DNA of 64,000 nucleotides from Streptomyces sp. NBC_00287 (GTDB taxonomy: Bacteria; Actinomycetota; Actinomycetes; Streptomycetales; Streptomycetaceae), in NCBI RefSeq assembly GCF_036173105.1, contig NZ_CP108053.1:5704001-5768000 (forward strand). Reading direction: 5' to 3'. A model generated the notes under the pieces. The model did no database searches, was not told the DNA's origin, and saw only the letters and a list, made by a program, of their open reading frames with translations. Position 1 is the first letter of the stretch. Every line of letters begins with the position of its first letter. The translations under genes were made by a program, and so were the position numbers. Shown here piece after piece: positions 48,373 to 56,968 of the stretch.

Positions 48373-49947
48373 GTGTCACCAGCGACCCCCGCCGCCCCCG
48401 ACACCGTCCTGGTAGTCGACTTCGGCGCGCAGTACGCCCAGCTCATCGCCCGTCGCGTCCGTGAGGCCCGGGTCTACAGCGAGATCGTGCCGAGCACCAT
48501 GCCGGTCGCGGAGATGCTCGCCAAGAACCCGGCGGCCATCATCCTCTCCGGCGGCCCCTCGTCGGTCTACGAGGAGGGCGCCCCCCGTCTCGACCGCGCG
48601 CTCTTCGAGGCCGGCGTCCCCGTCTTCGGTATGTGCTACGGCTTCCAGCTGATGGCCCAGAGCCTCGGCGGCACCGTCGACAACACCGGCGCGCGCGAGT
48701 ACGGCCGTACCGACCTGCATGTCTCCCGCTCCTCCTCCACCCTCTTCGAGGGCACCCCGGCCGAGCAGCACGTCTGGATGTCGCACGGCGACGCCTGCTC
48801 CGCCGCCCCCGAGGGCTTCACCGTCACGGCCTCCACGGACGTCGTCCCGGTCGCCGCCTTCGAGAACGACGAGCAGAAGCTCTACGGCGTCCAGTACCAC
48901 CCCGAGGTCATGCACTCCACGCACGGCCAGCAGGTGCTGGAGCACTTCCTGTACCGCGGTGCCGGGCTCACGCCCTCGTGGACCACGGGCAATGTCATCG
49001 AGGAGCAGGTCACCGCGATCCGCGAGCTGGTCGGCGACAAGCGCGCGATCTGCGGTCTGTCCGGCGGCGTGGACTCCGCGGTCGCCGCGGGCCTGGTCGC
49101 CAAGGCCATCGGCTCCCAGCTGACCTGCGTGTACGTCGACCACGGCCTGATGCGCAAGGGCGAGAGCGAGCAGGTCGAGAAGGACTTCGTGGCCGCGACC
49201 GGCGTACAGCTGAAGGTCGTGGACGCGGAGGAGCGGTTCCTCAAGGCGCTGGCCGGGGTCTCCGATCCCGAGGAGAAGCGGAAGATCATCGGCCGCGAGT
49301 TCATCCGGGTCTTCGAGCAGGCCCAGGCCGAGATCATCGCGGACGCGGGTCCGGCGGTGGAGTTCCTGGTCCAGGGGACCCTGTATCCCGACGTGGTCGA
49401 GTCCGGTGGCGGCACCGGCACGGCGAACATCAAGTCCCACCACAATGTGGGCGGCCTGCCCGAGGACCTCGAGTTCCAGCTCATCGAGCCGCTGCGCCAG
49501 CTGTTCAAGGACGAGGTCCGGATGGTCGGCCAGGAGCTGGGCCTGCCCGAGGAGATCGTCCAGCGCCAGCCGTTCCCCGGCCCCGGCCTGGGCATCCGTA
49601 TCGTCGGTGAGGTGACGAAGGACCGGCTCGATCTGCTCCGCGACGCCGACGCCATCGCCCGCGAGGAACTGACCGCGGCCGGCCTGGACCGCGACATCTG
49701 GCAGTGCCCGGTGGTCCTGCTCGCGGACGTCCGCTCGGTCGGCGTCCAGGGCGACGGCCGGACCTACGGCCACCCGATCGTGCTGCGCCCGGTCTCCTCC
49801 GAGGACGCCATGACGGCCGACTGGTCGCGTCTGCCGTACGACGTCCTCGCGAAGATCTCCACGCGGATCACCAACGAGGTGCGGGACGTCAACCGGGTCG
49901 TGCTCGACGTGACGTCGAAGCCGCCGGGCACGATCGAGTGGGAGTAG
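48373..49947 (+). CDS. guaA: GMP synthase (glutamine-hydrolysing)
   Basis: A 524-residue two-domain enzyme making GMP from XMP. The class I amidotransferase domain (VLVVDFGAQYAQLIARRVRE; nucleophile Cys in VFGMCYGFQLMAQ; GVQYHPEVMHS) is followed by the ATP pyrophosphatase domain (P-loop ICGLSGGVDSAVAAGLV) and the dimerisation domain ending KPPGTIEWE. GTG at 48373 with GGAAGG. With guaB and guaB3 in the same window, the GMP branch is covered. Confidence 0.97.
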   Translation: MSPATPAAPDTVLVVDFGAQYAQLIARRVREARVYSEIVPSTMPVAEMLAKNPAAIILSGGPSSVYEEGAPRLDRALFEAGVPVFGMCYGFQLMAQSLGGTVDNTGAREYGRTDLHVSRSSSTLFEGTPAEQHVWMSHGDACSAAPEGFTVTASTDVVPVAAFENDEQKLYGVQYHPEVMHSTHGQQVLEHFLYRGAGLTPSWTTGNVIEEQVTAIRELVGDKRAICGLSGGVDSAVAAGLVAKAIGSQLTCVYVDHGLMRKGESEQVEKDFVAATGVQLKVVDAEERFLKALAGVSDPEEKRKIIGREFIRVFEQAQAEIIADAGPAVEFLVQGTLYPDVVESGGGTGTANIKSHHNVGGLPEDLEFQLIEPLRQLFKDEVRMVGQELGLPEEIVQRQPFPGPGLGIRIVGEVTKDRLDLLRDADAIAREELTAAGLDRDIWQCPVVLLADVRSVGVQGDGRTYGHPIVLRPVSSEDAMTADWSRLPYDVLAKISTRITNEVRDVNRVVLDVTSKPPGTIEWE

Positions 49948-49966
49948 GTCTCCCGCTTTGTGAAAG

Positions 49967-50440
49967 TCAGGTCCGCTTGAGCGTGCGCACCGGCGCTCCG
50001 GGCTTCCAGACCTGGACGACCAGGTACTTGTCGTCCTCGATGTAGGTCCGCGTGACCTCCGTCAGCTCGGTGCGGAAGAGGTGGAACGGCTCCGGCGGTT
50101 CCACCTCTTCGCTGTACCCGGCCTTCTGCGCGGGGTCGTGGACCTCGATCGCCCGCCCGCTGATCCGGACGTCTCCGCCGCCCATGCCGGTGCCCTCTCC
50201 CGGGTTCGCCTGGAGCGCGAAGCGCGGGTCGCGGCGCAGGTCGAGCGCCTTGAGCGAGTCCGGCATCATGCCGAGCCACAGCTCGCCGTTCAGGAAGCGG
50301 ACCTCCAGGCCGGTGGTCCGGGGGGAGCCGTCCTTGCGGAGGGTGGCGAGGATGTGGTGGGTGTAGGCGCCGAAGCGCTCCTCCACGAGCTTGGCGAGTT
50401 CGGGTTCGGCGGTGGTGAGGGCGGCCCAATTGTTCGTCAT
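49967..50440 (-). CDS. pyridoxamine 5'-phosphate oxidase-fold protein
   Basis: A 157-residue split-barrel flavin/F420-binding protein. Signs are HHILATLRKDGSPRTTGLEVRFLNGELWLGM near the N terminus and a C-terminal strand KYLVVQVWKPG. Members act in F420- or FMN-dependent redox or heme binding; which applies here is unknown. Convergent with guaA (19 bases between stops). Confidence 0.85.
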   Translation of the reverse strand: MTNNWAALTTAEPELAKLVEERFGAYTHHILATLRKDGSPRTTGLEVRFLNGELWLGMMPDSLKALDLRRDPRFALQANPGEGTGMGGGDVRISGRAIEVHDPAQKAGYSEEVEPPEPFHLFRTELTEVTRTYIEDDKYLVVQVWKPGAPVRTLKRT

Positions 50441-50482
50441 ACGAAGAGTGTGACGCCGATACCCGACATCTTCTGTCTGCTA

Positions 50483-51094
50483 TCAGGCGCGGATGTAGCG
50501 TTCCCGGCCCTGCTCGTCCCGCACCGGCGTGCAGCCCGCGGCGCTCAGACGCCGGGCCAGCTTGGCGCGCCGGGCCTCGTTCACGCGCAGGGTGATCAGC
50601 AGGAACGCCGGGGTCAGGGCGGCGAGCGGAAGCAGGACCACGAACTTTCCGGTCAGCGCGGCCAGCAGCACGAACAGCAGCGGGAACGCCCAGGCCATGG
50701 TGAGCAGCTGCTTGCGGTTGGCGGCGGCGCCCAGGGCGTCGTACCGGATGAGCGTCGTGATCAGGTCGACGTCCGGCTGTGCCTCGGGGACGGGCGTCAG
50801 GGAGCCCTGGTACATGCCGGGCACCGGGCCGCCCGCGCCCGCATTCGGGAACGCGGCCGCGTTGGCCGCCGCGCGCTGCTGGGCCCGGGGGCCGGTGTCG
50901 CGGACCAGGCGGATGTGGGCGGTCTTCTCCTTGCCGACGAGACGGACGTCCGCGTACCGGAAGCCGTAGCACTCGGCGATGTACGCGAGGGCGCCGAAGG
51001 TCTGCCACTCGGCGAAGGGGTGGACGAGCTCGACCACGTCCTGGGAGGCGAGCTGCCGCATGAGGGCGGTGACGTGGCGGTCGGCGATGCTCAC
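50483..51094 (-). CDS. hypothetical protein with two membrane helices
   Basis: A 203-residue protein of unknown family. Residues 1-110 are soluble (VTALMRQLASQDVVELVHPF, GFRYADVRLVGKEKTAHIRLVRD); two hydrophobic helices follow (LLTMAWAFPLLFVLLAALTG and VVLLPLAALTPAFLLITL) and then a basic end. The GTG at 51094 is preferred because AGGAG precedes it at good spacing; an in-frame ATG at 51142 has none. In the same direction as the oxidase-fold gene. Confidence 0.7.
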   Translation of the reverse strand: MSIADRHVTALMRQLASQDVVELVHPFAEWQTFGALAYIAECYGFRYADVRLVGKEKTAHIRLVRDTGPRAQQRAAANAAAFPNAGAGGPVPGMYQGSLTPVPEAQPDVDLITTLIRYDALGAAANRKQLLTMAWAFPLLFVLLAALTGKFVVLLPLAALTPAFLLITLRVNEARRAKLARRLSAAGCTPVRDEQGRERYIRA

Positions 51095-51257
51095 GGGGGC
51101 TCCTGGCTGAAAAGTGGTGCTGAATTTCTGGTTCCGCATCACAGACCGGCGAGTCCCTGAAAGGGTTGCGCGTCATCTTTACAACTCGGCCCTGCCCTTT
51201 TGCCCTGACCGACGGTAACTTCCGGGCCGTAAAGGAACCAGTGCAGGAGGCTGCCAC

Positions 51258-52052
51258 ATGCTCGGGTCCACGCCGCCGCTTCCGCTCCCCACCGACCGGC
51301 TGCGCTTCGCCATGCCGCCGATGCACGAGTCGGTCGAGGACGAACGCCGGCACCGCAAGGAACGGCTCGCGGGCGCGCTGCGGATCTTCGGGCGCCTCGG
51401 CTTCGAGGACGGGGTCTCGGGGCACATCACTGCACGCGATCCGGAGTTCAGCGACTGTTTCTGGGTGAACCCCTTCGGGATGCCGTTCAGGCACGTCACG
51501 GTCAGCGATCTGGTGCTGGCCAACTCGGACGGACAGGTCATCGACGGCCGCTATCACGTCAACCAGGCCGCCTTCACCGTCCACGCCCAGGTCCACGCCG
51601 CTCGCCCGGACGTCGTCGCCGTCGCCCACTGCCACTCCGTGCACGGCCGCGCGCTCGCGGCCCTCGGCGAGCTCCTCGACCCGATCACCCAGGAGAGCTG
51701 CGCCTTCTACGAGGACATCGCCCTGTACGACGCCTACAGCGGTGTCGCCGTCGACGCCGAGGAGGGCCGCCGTATCGCGACCGCGCTCGGCTCGAACAAG
51801 GCGCTCGTGCTGCGCAACCACGGACTGCTGACCGTGGGCGACTCGGTGGACGCGGCGGCCTGGTGGTTTCTGTCGCTGGAACGCTCCTGCCAGGTGCAGC
51901 TGACCGCGAAGGCGGCGGGCCGGCCGGTCCTGATCGACCACAAGGCGGCGGTCGCGACCCGCGAGCAACTCGGCGGGGATCTGGTGGCGTGGATCAACTA
52001 TCAGCCGTTGTGGCAGGACATCAGCCGGAGCGAACCGGACCTGCTGAGCTAG
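51258..52052 (+). CDS. class II aldolase/adducin family protein
   Basis: A 264-residue protein with the class II aldolase fold. Metal-binding His residues occur in VAHCHSVHGRALA and LVLRNHGLLTVG; the N-terminal part has DGVSGHITARDPE. Members include fuculose-phosphate and ribulose-phosphate enzymes as well as decarboxylases and adducin-like proteins, so the substrate is open. AGGAGG precedes ATG 51258. The stop overlaps the convergent DUF4429 gene by 4 bases. Confidence 0.88.
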   Translation: MLGSTPPLPLPTDRLRFAMPPMHESVEDERRHRKERLAGALRIFGRLGFEDGVSGHITARDPEFSDCFWVNPFGMPFRHVTVSDLVLANSDGQVIDGRYHVNQAAFTVHAQVHAARPDVVAVAHCHSVHGRALAALGELLDPITQESCAFYEDIALYDAYSGVAVDAEEGRRIATALGSNKALVLRNHGLLTVGDSVDAAAWWFLSLERSCQVQLTAKAAGRPVLIDHKAAVATREQLGGDLVAWINYQPLWQDISRSEPDLLS

Positions 52053-52936
52053 AAGCCTCTGAGCACGACCGCCTTGGTCATCGCGAACTCCTCGTCGGTG
52101 AGGACCCCGTCCCTGTGCAGCTCCCCCAACTCCCGCAGCCTGCGCAGGAGTACGTCGTGATGGTCGGCCGGCGGCGGTACGGCCGCGGTGAGCGGGCGGG
52201 AGCGCTCCGCGTACTCCACGCCGGTGCGGGTGGAGGGGTGCGGCAGCCGGGCGGTCACCGCGGTGGCGACGAGCGCGGTGAGCAGATCGCGGCGGGCGCT
52301 GCCCCACAGGTCGAGGGCGTAAGGGTCCTTCTCCGGCGGGAGTTTGGAGAACGACGTCTCGCGGGTGACGAAGCGCAGAAAGCCGTCCTCGTAGCCGGAG
52401 TTGGGCAGCCACTCGACCCCGGTGACATCGGCGAGGTTGATGATGCGTGGCCCGGTGGCCCGTTTGACCCGGTCGGAGGTGTCGGCCCAGTCGATGCGCA
52501 CCTGGATTCCGTCGAAGGAGACCGTGCCGTCGGAGGAGCGGACCGAGACCGGGACCGGGGGGCCGGGCAGCAGATAGGCCTTGGTGGGCTCGGTAGGGAT
52601 CTGGTCCAGCAGCAGGGAGCGGCGGATCTCCTCGGCCACGTACTCGGCGACCCCGGCGCGGTCCACGTCCACCGTCAGCCGGTACGGGTCCGCCGGGTCG
52701 GGCAGCCGTCCCCCGGTCGCGTGCAGAAGCGGATCGGCGCCCTCGCGCAGCCGCATCCGCAGTCGGCCGCGCTTGCGTTCGGGTTCGAAGACGACCCCGG
52801 CGACGGCCTCCAGCGGTACGGCGATCTCCCCGTACGTCTGCCGGAACAGCGGCACCGAGCGGTGCAGACCCGGCGTGATCCTGACCGTGGTGCCGTCGAA
52901 GGCCCAGGTCCCGTCGCGCTGGATGATCTCGGCCAT
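52049..52936 (-). CDS. DUF4429/SHOCT domain protein
   Basis: A 295-residue protein with two DUF4429-like PH-type repeats: MAEIIQRDGTWAFDGTTVRITPG at the N terminus and GTVSFDGIQVRIDWAD near residue 135, each ending in a strand-rich segment. The C-terminal helix pair LRRLRELGELHRDGVLTDEEFAMTKAVVL is a SHOCT motif. Function unknown; such proteins are common in streptomycetes. Confidence 0.85.
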   Translation of the reverse strand: MAEIIQRDGTWAFDGTTVRITPGLHRSVPLFRQTYGEIAVPLEAVAGVVFEPERKRGRLRMRLREGADPLLHATGGRLPDPADPYRLTVDVDRAGVAEYVAEEIRRSLLLDQIPTEPTKAYLLPGPPVPVSVRSSDGTVSFDGIQVRIDWADTSDRVKRATGPRIINLADVTGVEWLPNSGYEDGFLRFVTRETSFSKLPPEKDPYALDLWGSARRDLLTALVATAVTARLPHPSTRTGVEYAERSRPLTAAVPPPADHHDVLLRRLRELGELHRDGVLTDEEFAMTKAVVLRGF

Positions 52937-53102
52937 GGGGAAATTCTCCCAGCCGGGTCAACACGGCGACCCGCGCATCACTCCCGACAGGCCTGCCGCG
53001 GACCCGCCCTGCTGGGGTGGCCCGGGGTGGCGTAGGGCACAATTCGCTGCCAGTGCGCTGGAGTTGTGGCGGTACCGAGCACGGGGAAGGCGGGCGTCGG
53101 AC

Positions 53103-54386
53103 GTGGCGGTGCAGGAGGCGAGACAAGGCGCGGACGCGGGCGCGGGTGCGCACGCGGGTGGCTGCACCTGCGGGGACTGTCCGCACGGGGCGCGTGCGGG
53201 GCACCGGCGCGCGGTGGCCGAATTCCTGCTGAAGCGGGACGAGTTCGCGGCCGGCCATGGCCTGCCCGCGGCGGTGGCGCACTCGGCGTCGGCATCCCGG
53301 CAGTGGGTCTCGGAGGAACTCACCCAGTCCGCCGAACTGGTCGCCGAACGCGGCCGCGCCGAGGGCGAGGCCTGGCTGGCCCGTCTGTGGCGCCGCACCG
53401 CGTACACGGTGTGGGCCCTGGTGATCGCCCTGCTCCTCGCACAGGCGCTCACCGCGATCGGCGCGGGCTGGACGAGCGCGCGTACGGCCGGACTGCTGGC
53501 GGCGGTGGTGACGGCGGGCGCGCTGACGGCGGCGTCATGGTTCCACCGCGCCCGGGGCGGCGCGCTGGCCCCCGTCATCGGCGAGGACAACCGGCTGTCC
53601 ACCTCCCGCGCGGTGGCCGCGGTATGGGTGCTGTTCGTGGCGTACGCGGTGCTGGTCCTGGTGGGCCGCCTCGCCGCCGCCTCCGAGCCCGGGGAACGCG
53701 ACGCCCTGATCGCCGGCCTCGAACTCGCCCGCGGGGCCGGTGCGGTGACCGTCCTCGCGGTGGTCTGCGCCATCGCGGTGCTGGTCCGCCGGGTCGTGAG
53801 CCTGCGCGTGCTGGGCCAACGCCTGCAGAAGGTACGCGCGGAACGCCCCCGCGCCTCGGACCTCCTGACGGACGACGCCGGCCGGGGAACCTTCGCCGAC
53901 ATCCAGTACCTGGTGATCAGCGCGGTGGCCCTGCTGTTCGCCGCGGTACGCCTGTCCCGCCGCCCCGACCAGCTCCCGGATCTGCCCTGGGGCCTTGCGG
54001 TGGTCGTCCTGATCTCCGCGGCGACCTACCTGGCCGGCAAGTACGCCGAGGGCGGCCGCCCGGTGATCCTCTCCGTGGTCCGCTCCCGGGAGGCCGGCGA
54101 CCTGGACGGCCCGATCCGCACCGGCGACGACATCGAGATCCGCGGCGCCGGCTTCGTCCCGCCCGGCGCGGGCACCGCCGACCGCCTGTCCCGCATGGTG
54201 GTCCGCATCGGCCCGGTCAACGTCCATGTCCCCCTGGTCCCGGTGACCGGAGGCTTCAGCAACCCGACGGACACGGTCCTGACGGTCCCGGTCCCGGCGG
54301 ATGTGGAGCCGGGGAGGGTGGAGGTGCAGGTGGTGACGGCCGCGGGCGTGGAGACCGGGCGGTACGCGATCGATGTGACGGAGTGA
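53103..54386 (+). CDS. hypothetical multi-pass membrane protein with CxCxxC motif and C-terminal beta domain
   Basis: A 427-residue protein with no family I can name. The N-terminal soluble part has a small cysteine motif CTCGDC near residue 20. Hydrophobic helices follow at about residues 100-120 (VWALVIALLLAQALTAI), 125-145, 180-198 and 215-235, plus two nearer residue 275-310. The last 100 residues (VILSVVRSREAGDLDG, DDIEIRGAGFVPPG, PVNVHVPLVP to the end) resemble an IPT/TIG-like immunoglobulin domain. GTG 53103 is a tentative start. Confidence 0.7.
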   Translation: MAVQEARQGADAGAGAHAGGCTCGDCPHGARAGHRRAVAEFLLKRDEFAAGHGLPAAVAHSASASRQWVSEELTQSAELVAERGRAEGEAWLARLWRRTAYTVWALVIALLLAQALTAIGAGWTSARTAGLLAAVVTAGALTAASWFHRARGGALAPVIGEDNRLSTSRAVAAVWVLFVAYAVLVLVGRLAAASEPGERDALIAGLELARGAGAVTVLAVVCAIAVLVRRVVSLRVLGQRLQKVRAERPRASDLLTDDAGRGTFADIQYLVISAVALLFAAVRLSRRPDQLPDLPWGLAVVVLISAATYLAGKYAEGGRPVILSVVRSREAGDLDGPIRTGDDIEIRGAGFVPPGAGTADRLSRMVVRIGPVNVHVPLVPVTGGFSNPTDTVLTVPVPADVEPGRVEVQVVTAAGVETGRYAIDVTE

Positions 54387-54546
54387 CCGTTTCCTGGGCG
54401 ATGAGGTCGGGGCGTCTTCGGCGGTGAGGCCGGGGGCGAAAAACCGTCAAGCCGGAGAAAATGGTCGGGTCAGGATTGAGCGGGCCCAGGTCGGTGTACG
54501 TATCGTCCCTTGAGGGGCACGTCCCGACGGGCGAGAGGCGGCACCG

Positions 54547-55074
54547 ATGACTCATGGCTTCCGTACCGACACACACGACCCGTACCTGGACGGCGGCCAC
54601 GACTGGCGGGACCTGGCCACGCGCTACGCCCTCCTCCCTCTCCGCATCTTCCTGGGCGTCACCTTCATCTACGCCTCCCTCGACAAACTCACCGACAGCT
54701 CCTTTCTGAAGGACTCCGGCTCGGGCTCCATCGGCGACATGATGCGCGCCGTCCGTGACACCGCTGCCATCCCCGAGCTGGTCGACATGTCCCTGGAGAA
54801 CCCCGTCGCCTTCGGCTACGCCATCGCCTTCGGCGAGCTGGCCGTCGGCATCGGCACCCTCCTGGGCCTCTTCGCCCGCCTCGCCGCCCTGGGCGGCGCC
54901 CTGATCTCGCTCAGCCTGTGGCTGACGGTGAGCTGGGCCGCGGACCCGTACTACTACGGCAACGACCTCGCCTACCTGATGGCCTGGCTCCCCCTGGTCC
55001 TCGCCGGCGCCCCCTGCCTCTCGCTGGACGCCATGCTCCGGGCCCGCAAACGGCAGCGAGCCGGTTACCAGTAG
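54547..55074 (+). CDS. DoxX family membrane protein
   Basis: A 175-residue four-helix membrane protein. The N-terminal RYALLPLRIFLGVTFIYASLDKL, AFGYAIAFGELAVGIGTLLGLFARLAALGGA and the final MAWLPLVLAGAPCLSLD match DoxX/quinol-oxidase-like proteins. These are linked to thiosulfate/quinol redox or to oxidative-stress complexes; role here unknown. GAGAGG precedes the ATG. Confidence 0.88.
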   Translation: MTHGFRTDTHDPYLDGGHDWRDLATRYALLPLRIFLGVTFIYASLDKLTDSSFLKDSGSGSIGDMMRAVRDTAAIPELVDMSLENPVAFGYAIAFGELAVGIGTLLGLFARLAALGGALISLSLWLTVSWAADPYYYGNDLAYLMAWLPLVLAGAPCLSLDAMLRARKRQRAGYQ

Positions 55075-55099
55075 CGGGCGAGGGGCACGGCGCCCCCGG

Positions 55100-55354
55100 T
55101 CACCGCGAGGCCCCCTGCTCCGTCGGTATCGCCCCGGAGCCGCCTTCCGTGCGGCCCACCCGGCGGCGCCTGCGTATGCCCCGGGCCATCAGGGCCACCC
55201 CGGCCGCCAGGCTCAGGCCCGCCAGTACCACCGGGATGACCACGAACCACGGCGTCTCCCAGGCCCCGCCCGCGTCACCGGCGTAGATGACGCCCGCGAG
55301 GGTCAGAACGGCACCCGCGACCAGCCGCCCGGGCTGGAACTCATGACGCAGCAC
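55100..55354 (-). CDS. small membrane protein downstream of the PspC/LiaF-like gene
   Basis: An 84-residue protein with two hydrophobic helices (LVAGAVLTLAGVIYAG and FVVIPVVLAGLSLAAGVALMA) and a basic patch RRRRR. It overlaps the end of the PspC gene by 14 bases and follows it in the same direction, so both are probably made together. Confidence 0.8.
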   Translation of the reverse strand: MLRHEFQPGRLVAGAVLTLAGVIYAGDAGGAWETPWFVVIPVVLAGLSLAAGVALMARGIRRRRRVGRTEGGSGAIPTEQGASR

Positions 55355-56789
55355 GGCTCACCTCCGCCTGTCCCACGCCCACATTGAGATCGAGTTCGAT
55401 GCTGCCCGCGGCCTCGGTGCCCTTGGCCGGCTTCAGGGTGACGTCCTTGTTCTTGCCCGGTGCCACATCCACGTCTTCCTTGTCGTCGCCGGGCAGTTGG
55501 ATGTCTCCCACGCCCACGTCGATGTTCACCTTCACCGTCACCTCCGGGGGCACGATCACCTTCAGCTGTCCGACGCCGACCTCGGCGCTGGTGGCCACCG
55601 TCTTGCCCTTGGCTATGTCCAGCCCGCTCAGATCGAGCGTGCCGACACCGGTGCCGAGGTCGTACTGCGTCCTGACGGCCGCCACGGTGTCCGGCTGCCA
55701 GGTCGTGCGTATCCACTGGGTGCCGATGTCCTTGGGAAGGGCGGCCGAGGCGGCCAGCAGTCCCGCGGTGACGACGGCCAGGAAGATGGACCCGGCTCCC
55801 GTGCGCCCGAGGAACGCGCTGACCGCGATGCCGACGCCGAGCACGATCAGAGCACAGGCCAGGCCGGTCTGGAGGCTGGTGCCGAGCGGGTGCTCGTCCC
55901 AGGTCAGTCTGGTGCCGAGGCCGCCCGCGACCAGGGCCAGCAGCAGGATCCAGCCGCCGATCCAGCGGGGGCCGCGCGGTTTCGGCGGCTCGGTGCGGCG
56001 GACGCGCAGATCCTCGCGGCGGTGTCCGTAGGAGGCGCCGAGGCTGATGTCGACCGCCGCCGCGATGTCCCGGTCGCGGGAGTCGCGGGGGCCCCACAGA
56101 TAGCCGGTGCCGCCGTCGTGCGTGCCGTCCTTGACGATGGGGTCGCGCCACCAGGAGGGGTAGGCGGTGGGCACCGGGGGCGCCTGGGCCTCCGGTGGGG
56201 CATCGGCGACGGCCTGCGCGGCGAGCGGATCGGGATCGGCACCGCCGCGCTGCCGCGACCAGTACCCGGCGCCCGCGAGCAGCAGGGAGAGTATGACGGC
56301 GAAGGTCAGCACCCCGCCGTTGCTCAGCATCGTCAGGAACACTCCGCAGCCGACCAGCGCGAACAGCACCGCGGTCAGCGCCTGGCCGTCGACCCGGCCG
56401 GTCAGGAGCTTGCGGACCTCGTTCTGCTCCTCGTCCTCGTACGGGATCAGGAGCCAGGCGAAGCCGTAGAAGATCAGGCCGAGGCCACCGGTCGCGGAGA
56501 GCACGGTGAGAGTGATCCGGAAGATCACCGGGTCCATGTCGCACTGCCGTCCGAGCCCCGCGCACACCCCGGCCAGCATCTTGTGCCGTCGGTCCCGGCG
56601 GAACCTGCCGGGCGGCTCGGTGCCTCCTCCCTCTTCCTGCGCGCCCGCCCGCCCGGGTGCGCGCGAGCCCCCGCCCGCGCCGGGAGCGGAGTCCGCGGCG
56701 GGCGCGGCATCCTGCGGCCCGGCGCCCGCTACGGGGCTCGGGCCGGTGCCGGGTCCCGGACCCGTCGCGGCGTGGTCGTGATCAGTCAT
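55341..56789 (-). CDS. PspC domain membrane protein with LiaF-like C-terminal domain
   Basis: A 482-residue protein. A Pro/Gly/Ala-rich N-terminal tail is followed by the PspC domain (HKMLAGVCAGLGRQCDMDPVIFRITLTVLSATGG), then further helices (about 160-200 and 290-350), and a C-terminal repetitive beta domain with the alternating pattern SAEVGVGQLKVIVPPEVTV, NIDVGVGDIQLPG, LNVGVGQAEV, like the toastrack/LiaF domain. Such proteins sense envelope stress and gate a two-component system; the divergent kinase with its own PspC domain supports that. ATG 56789 is the likely start. Confidence 0.88.
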   Translation of the reverse strand: MTDHDHAATGPGPGTGPSPVAGAGPQDAAPAADSAPGAGGGSRAPGRAGAQEEGGGTEPPGRFRRDRRHKMLAGVCAGLGRQCDMDPVIFRITLTVLSATGGLGLIFYGFAWLLIPYEDEEQNEVRKLLTGRVDGQALTAVLFALVGCGVFLTMLSNGGVLTFAVILSLLLAGAGYWSRQRGGADPDPLAAQAVADAPPEAQAPPVPTAYPSWWRDPIVKDGTHDGGTGYLWGPRDSRDRDIAAAVDISLGASYGHRREDLRVRRTEPPKPRGPRWIGGWILLLALVAGGLGTRLTWDEHPLGTSLQTGLACALIVLGVGIAVSAFLGRTGAGSIFLAVVTAGLLAASAALPKDIGTQWIRTTWQPDTVAAVRTQYDLGTGVGTLDLSGLDIAKGKTVATSAEVGVGQLKVIVPPEVTVKVNIDVGVGDIQLPGDDKEDVDVAPGKNKDVTLKPAKGTEAAGSIELDLNVGVGQAEVSRAAS

Positions 56790-56968
56790 GCGTCCATGGT
56801 GACGGGCGCGGCGCCCCGATGGCAGTGGGAACGACCCTGGCCGGACCCTGATATCGACCCCGAGCCGGCGCCCGGGACCCGTTCGACCGGGCGGCCGCCC
56901 GAAGATCGGGGGAGTCTCGGGGGTCAACCCTGATGCTCCGCTCGACCGACCGTGTGACCATCGATGGC

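Noticed and set aside
49764..53282. 1172-codon open frame on the minus strand
   Set aside because: It runs antisense or out of frame through guaA, the oxidase-fold gene, the membrane protein and DUF4429 genes; the translation is Arg/Pro rich without any family match, as usual for shadows in high-G+C DNA.
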